Shown in pieces: positions 31,111-31,838 of a stretch of DNA of 31,838 nucleotides. Both the position numbers and the translations under genes were made by a program. Below the pieces are notes generated by a model. It made no database searches. It was not told where the DNA came from and saw only the letters and a program-made list of their open reading frames with translations. The stretch's first letter is position 1. Every line of letters starts with the position of its first letter. The DNA is from JAMXLO01 sp041487355 (GTDB lineage: Bacteria > Pseudomonadota > Alphaproteobacteria > Acetobacterales > Acetobacteraceae): contig JBGPND010000039.1 in the NCBI GenBank assembly GCA_041487355.1, positions 1 through 31,838 of the forward strand, read 5' to 3'.

Positions 31111-31838
31111 ATGAATTCGATCAACGCCCGTATCGGTGCGGGCCTGTTCGCAGCCGTGCTGCTGGGTACGAGCCCGGCACTGGCCGCCGATCTGACGATC
31201 GGCCGAGCCACCGAACAGAACTCGATCGATCCGCTGTTCTCGGATCTCGGCAACGATATCGCGACCGCCGAGAACATGTTCGAAAGCATGATCGAATCCG
31301 ACTCCAAACTGCGCATCCAACCCAGTCTGGCGGTGTCGTGGAAACTGCTCGATCCGCTCACCTGGGAGATCAAACTGCGTCCCGGTGTGACCTTCCACGA
31401 CGGGACGCCGTTCACCGGCGATGATGTCGCCTTTTCGCTGAAGCGCGCCCGCAACGTGCCGAACAGCCCGGGGCCGTTGGCGTTCTTCGTTCGCCCGGTC
31501 AAGGAGACCGAGGTGATCGACAAGCTCACGCTGCACATCCACACCGAGCAGCCGACGCCGCTGCTGATGGATATGGTCGGGCGCATCTTCGTCGTTCCGG
31601 CGAAGCTGGGGCCGTCGGTCACCACCGAGGATTTCACCTCCGGCCGCGCAATGATCGGCACCGGCCCGTATCGCTTCAAGCAGGCGATCCCCGGCGATCG
31701 CGTGGTGGTCGAGGCGAATCACAGCTACTGGGGTGACAAGCCCGAGTTCGACACGGTCACGTTGAAGTTCCTTGGCAACGCCGCCGCGCGCAGCGCAGCG
31801 CTGCTGTCCGGCGCCGTGGACGTGATCGAGCAGATTCC
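31111..31838 (+). CDS. ABC transporter substrate-binding protein, family 5 (N-terminal part)
   Basis: The gene runs off the right edge after about 242 residues. The ATG at 31111 has a GCGGAGGG ribosome-binding site. A signal peptide (MNSINARIGAGLFAAVLLGT, cleavage after ALA) precedes the mature start DLTIGRATEQNSIDPLFSD. LAVSWKLLDPLTWEIKLRPG, VTFHDGTPFTGDDVAFSLKR and IGTGPYRFKQAIPGDRVVVE are the standard blocks of peptide/nickel-type (SBP_bac_5) binding proteins. These capture oligopeptides, nickel or other small molecules in the periplasm for an ABC importer, whose permease and ATPase genes should follow outside the window. It lies 30 bases after the Hint-protein stop. Confidence 0.92.
   Translation, partial: MNSINARIGAGLFAAVLLGTSPALAADLTIGRATEQNSIDPLFSDLGNDIATAENMFESMIESDSKLRIQPSLAVSWKLLDPLTWEIKLRPGVTFHDGTPFTGDDVAFSLKRARNVPNSPGPLAFFVRPVKETEVIDKLTLHIHTEQPTPLLMDMVGRIFVVPAKLGPSVTTEDFTSGRAMIGTGPYRFKQAIPGDRVVVEANHSYWGDKPEFDTVTLKFLGNAAARSAALLSGAVDVIEQI

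Noticed and set aside
29998..31722. Long minus-strand open frame opposite the Hint and binding-protein genes
   Set aside because: It crosses two well-supported genes on the other strand and reads as low-complexity Arg/Asp/His sequence.

Overview
The window is a high-G+C bacterial chromosome segment, most likely from an alphaproteobacterium of the Acetobacteraceae/Rhodospirillales. That placement is inferred from protein style (a Hint-domain secreted-type protein, an OprB porin, a suhB/ar14-like small RNA) and from many interspersed palindromic repeats. No rRNA, tRNA or CRISPR array was seen. Both ends cut through genes: a HutG-type N-formylglutamate amidohydrolase on the left and an ABC-transporter substrate-binding protein on the right.

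Layout. 1-1585: the amidohydrolase end, a candidate minus-strand small RNA with its own promoter and terminator, and a secreted lytic transglycosylase. 1588-3878: a translationally coupled minus-strand pair, acyl-CoA dehydrogenase then class III CoA-transferase. 3879-7856: an accessory stretch with palindromic repeats, a small conserved-looking hypothetical, the remains of a HepT/MntA toxin-antitoxin pair broken by a repeat, and a 602-residue orphan membrane protein in visibly AT-richer DNA. 8128-12401: catabolic genes (HpcH/HpaI aldolase, frameshifted amidohydrolase, glutathione S-transferase, a repeat-built coiled-coil tail-anchored protein, and a two-gene thiamine-diphosphate decarboxylase). 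12613-16935: an RND efflux pair (MdtA/MdtB type) without an outer-membrane channel gene.

17182-23469: an SDR protein lacking its catalytic Tyr and Lys, zwf, a DszA/NtaA-type flavin monooxygenase, glutamate dehydrogenase and a nitroreductase-like protein. 23560-25032: an IS110-family (IS1111-like) element inserted inside a palindromic repeat; its transposase is broken by a stop codon and carries two in-frame palindromic insertions. 25088-31838: a tiny membrane protein, a class I/II aminotransferase, an OprB porin, a classical SDR, a 713-residue beta-repeat/Hint protein and the start of a peptide/solute-binding protein.

The most distinctive signals are the small RNA next to hutG, the REP-targeted IS with apparent CT core dinucleotides and subterminal inverted repeats, the doubly inactivated HepT/MntA relic, the orphan membrane protein in atypical DNA, and the abundance of hairpin repeats, two of which have REPIN architecture with a GTAG foot. 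Everything is read by eye; no database search or folding program was run.
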